From Fidelibacterota bacterium (GTDB taxonomy: Bacteria > Fidelibacterota > UBA8477 > JABMPR01): DNA of 64,000 nt. The stretch is taken from the NCBI GenBank assembly GCA_021734255.1, contig JAIPJM010000005.1:1-64000 (forward strand), in the 5' to 3' direction. A program made the position numbers and the translations under genes. The notes under the pieces are model-generated. The model had not been told where the DNA came from and did not search any database. It saw only the letters and a program-made list of their open reading frames with translations. This document shows, one piece after another, positions 62,751 to 64,000 of the stretch. Positions within the stretch are counted from its first letter, which is position 1; the number at the start of each line of letters is the position of its first letter.

Positions 62751-63710
62751 ATGATGTTCAAAAAAGCATTCACAGTCGACATTCAGATCAAGCTTGGGTC
62801 CCTGCTCCTGGCCGTCCTGCTCTGGTTTTTTGTTGTTACTGATATTGAGTATTTCTTTGATCTGGAGATTCCCCTTAAAGTTGAAGGGTTGACAGAAGAA
62901 AAAGCCCTGAACAATGAGATCCCCGAAGTGATCAAAGGGAGATTCAGAGGGAAGGGGCATTCCCTGCTCTGGGCCAAGATGACTTTACCCGCCTCAGAGA
63001 CGGGTCTCGTCCTGGATCTGAGTAAGACCAGGAATACCCAGGTCTATTATCTGGATAATTATTTCAGTGATCACCCCGACCGATTTATTCTACCCCGGGA
63101 CTACAATTTGGAATTGATCCATGTCGTGGAGCCGGAATCTATCTGGGTCAGCGTTGAAGCTATGGCTCATAAGGAAATGAATATCAATCTTCAGGCGCAG
63201 ATAAATCCGGCCTTGGGATATATGCTTGTCGGCGAGATCAATGTTGAACCTGCGCGAGTGACAGTCAGTGGGCCACGCTCACTCCTGGACCGGATCAACA
63301 GCTTTCCAGTCGATCCCATTGAACTAAATGGCGTGAATAGTGATGTTCTACTTGATATCCCCCTTCACATGGAACCTGCACAATTATTTCAATTGGATGT
63401 CAAGGCAGCCACAGTGACCGCAGATATCCAGAGTATTGGCTCCGTGGAGTTCCAGAATATCCCGATCCGACTGGAGAACGTCCCCCCCGGGGTTGAGGTG
63501 TCAGTCATTCCCAAGACCATAGGCCTGGAAGCGGAAGGCGGTTTGGATCGTCTTCTGGCGCTAGAACCTAAGGACTTTACTGTGAGTTTTGATTACGGTG
63601 TAAACTGGACTCAGGACCAGCAACTCTATGTCCCGGTAGCCACGCTGCCAATGGGTGTAAAACGCGTGAACAGATTCATTCCGGAAAAAATTGAGATCGT
63701 ACAGAAGTAA
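62751..63710 (+). CDS. YbbR-domain (CdaR-like) membrane protein
   Basis: The 319-residue protein has one N-terminal transmembrane helix (about 13-30, IKLGSLLLAVLLWFFVVT) and an extracytoplasmic part of YbbR-like beta repeats (IPLKVEGL..., INLQAQINPALGYMLVGEINVEPARVTVSGP). YbbR/CdaR proteins regulate the c-di-AMP synthase CdaA in Firmicutes; no cdaA is in view here. The start is ATG 62751 or 62754, without a clear ribosome-binding site. It directly precedes tsaD. Confidence 0.82.
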   Translation: MMFKKAFTVDIQIKLGSLLLAVLLWFFVVTDIEYFFDLEIPLKVEGLTEEKALNNEIPEVIKGRFRGKGHSLLWAKMTLPASETGLVLDLSKTRNTQVYYLDNYFSDHPDRFILPRDYNLELIHVVEPESIWVSVEAMAHKEMNINLQAQINPALGYMLVGEINVEPARVTVSGPRSLLDRINSFPVDPIELNGVNSDVLLDIPLHMEPAQLFQLDVKAATVTADIQSIGSVEFQNIPIRLENVPPGVEVSVIPKTIGLEAEGGLDRLLALEPKDFTVSFDYGVNWTQDQQLYVPVATLPMGVKRVNRFIPEKIEIVQK

Positions 63711-64000
63711 ATGGCTGAAGCATTGATCCTGGGTATTGAGACCTCCTGTGACGAGACGGCGGCTGCGCTGTTCCGTGGTCCTGAGATCATTCATCAGATC
63801 ACAGCAACCCAACTGGTGCACACCAGCTACGGTGGAGTTGTACCTGAATATGCCTCCAGAGAGCATAATAAACTCCTGGGGCCAGTCGTTAAAAGTGTTC
63901 TGGAGCAATCTGATCTAAACCTTTCAGATTTAGAAGGTATTGCGGTGACCAGAGGCCCCGGTTTGGCTGGTTCTCTTTTGGTGGGCCTGAGTTATGCGAA
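63711..64000 (+). CDS. tsaD: tRNA N6-adenosine threonylcarbamoyltransferase, partial (cut by window end)
   Basis: TsaD makes the t6A modification at position 37 of ANN-decoding tRNAs. Only the first 96 codons are in the window. They contain [15 protein letters not shown], the metal-binding [12 protein letters not shown] and the [15 protein letters not shown] motif, all diagnostic of the family. The ATG directly follows the stop of the YbbR gene. Confidence 0.95.
   Translation, partial: MAEALILGIETSCDETAAALFRGPEIIHQITATQLVHTSYGGVVPEYASREHNKLLGPVVKSVLEQSDLNLSDLEGIAVTRGPGLAGSLLVGLSYA

Overview
The window comes from a diderm bacterium of moderate GC content, and nearly all of it is core-genome sequence. 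The mix of a GWxTD-domain protein, a beta-barrel-like secreted protein, a lipoprotein PBP4, GlnRS beside GluRS, a class II ribonucleotide reductase and the o-succinylbenzoate menaquinone route fits the FCB superphylum. A Marinimicrobia/Neomarinimicrobiota-like lineage is my best guess, inferred from gene content only. Start codons are unusual: about ten genes appear to begin with TTG and several with GTG. I see no prophage, insertion sequence, CRISPR array or defence island.

Layout. 1-355: gene-free region with inverted repeats and the nrdJ terminator. 356-2740 (-): B12-dependent ribonucleotide reductase. 3336-3406: tRNA-Gly(CCC). 3624-5227: NarL-type two-component pair whose kinase lacks a normal start codon. 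5331-15013: dense + strand block with folB, folK, a deoxynucleoside kinase, an orphan RsbW-like protein, rsmE, a HIT protein, smc, a GWxTD protein and a ROK kinase. 15121-19505: comF, then fba-pgk-tpiA-secG. 19513-19596: tRNA-Leu(GAG), followed by a terminator and a 77-nt repeat. 19888-29040: TPR protein, acpS, nnrED, vanZ-like, recN, threonine aldolase, trkA and trkH. 29041-33865: crotonase, a DUF1611 (DgcN-like) and enolase-superfamily epimerase pair, a PBP4-type carboxypeptidase and methylmalonyl-CoA epimerase. 33910-34970 (-): three small genes, one a truncated DUF4180 remnant. 35073-43683: uvrC, an FAH-family protein, gltX, glnS, a secreted unknown and rmuC. 43723-53395 (-): men operon menF-D-H-B-A-C-E plus a MATE transporter. 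53612-64000: cytoplasmic-looking NlpC/P60 peptidase, trpS, scpA, scpB, rluB, an unrecognised Rossmann protein, cmk, an enlarged ribosomal protein S1, a second 77-nt repeat copy, a YbbR-domain protein and the start of tsaD.

How the genes connect. The men genes form an almost complete menaquinone head-group pathway; no DHNA-CoA thioesterase or MenG is visible. NrdJ and the deoxynucleoside kinase supply dNTPs by two routes. SMC and ScpAB, encoded about 43 kb apart, form the condensin. The NlpC/P60 peptidase, the epimerase, the DUF1611 protein and the PBP4 homologue suggest murein-peptide or D-glutamate salvage.

The points most worth a second look are the 77-nt dispersed repeat with a compensatory base-pair change, the kinase with no usable start codon, the DUF1611/epimerase/murein cluster, the unrecognised 569-residue Rossmann protein among chromosome and ribosome genes, and the S1 protein with charged low-complexity extensions at both ends.
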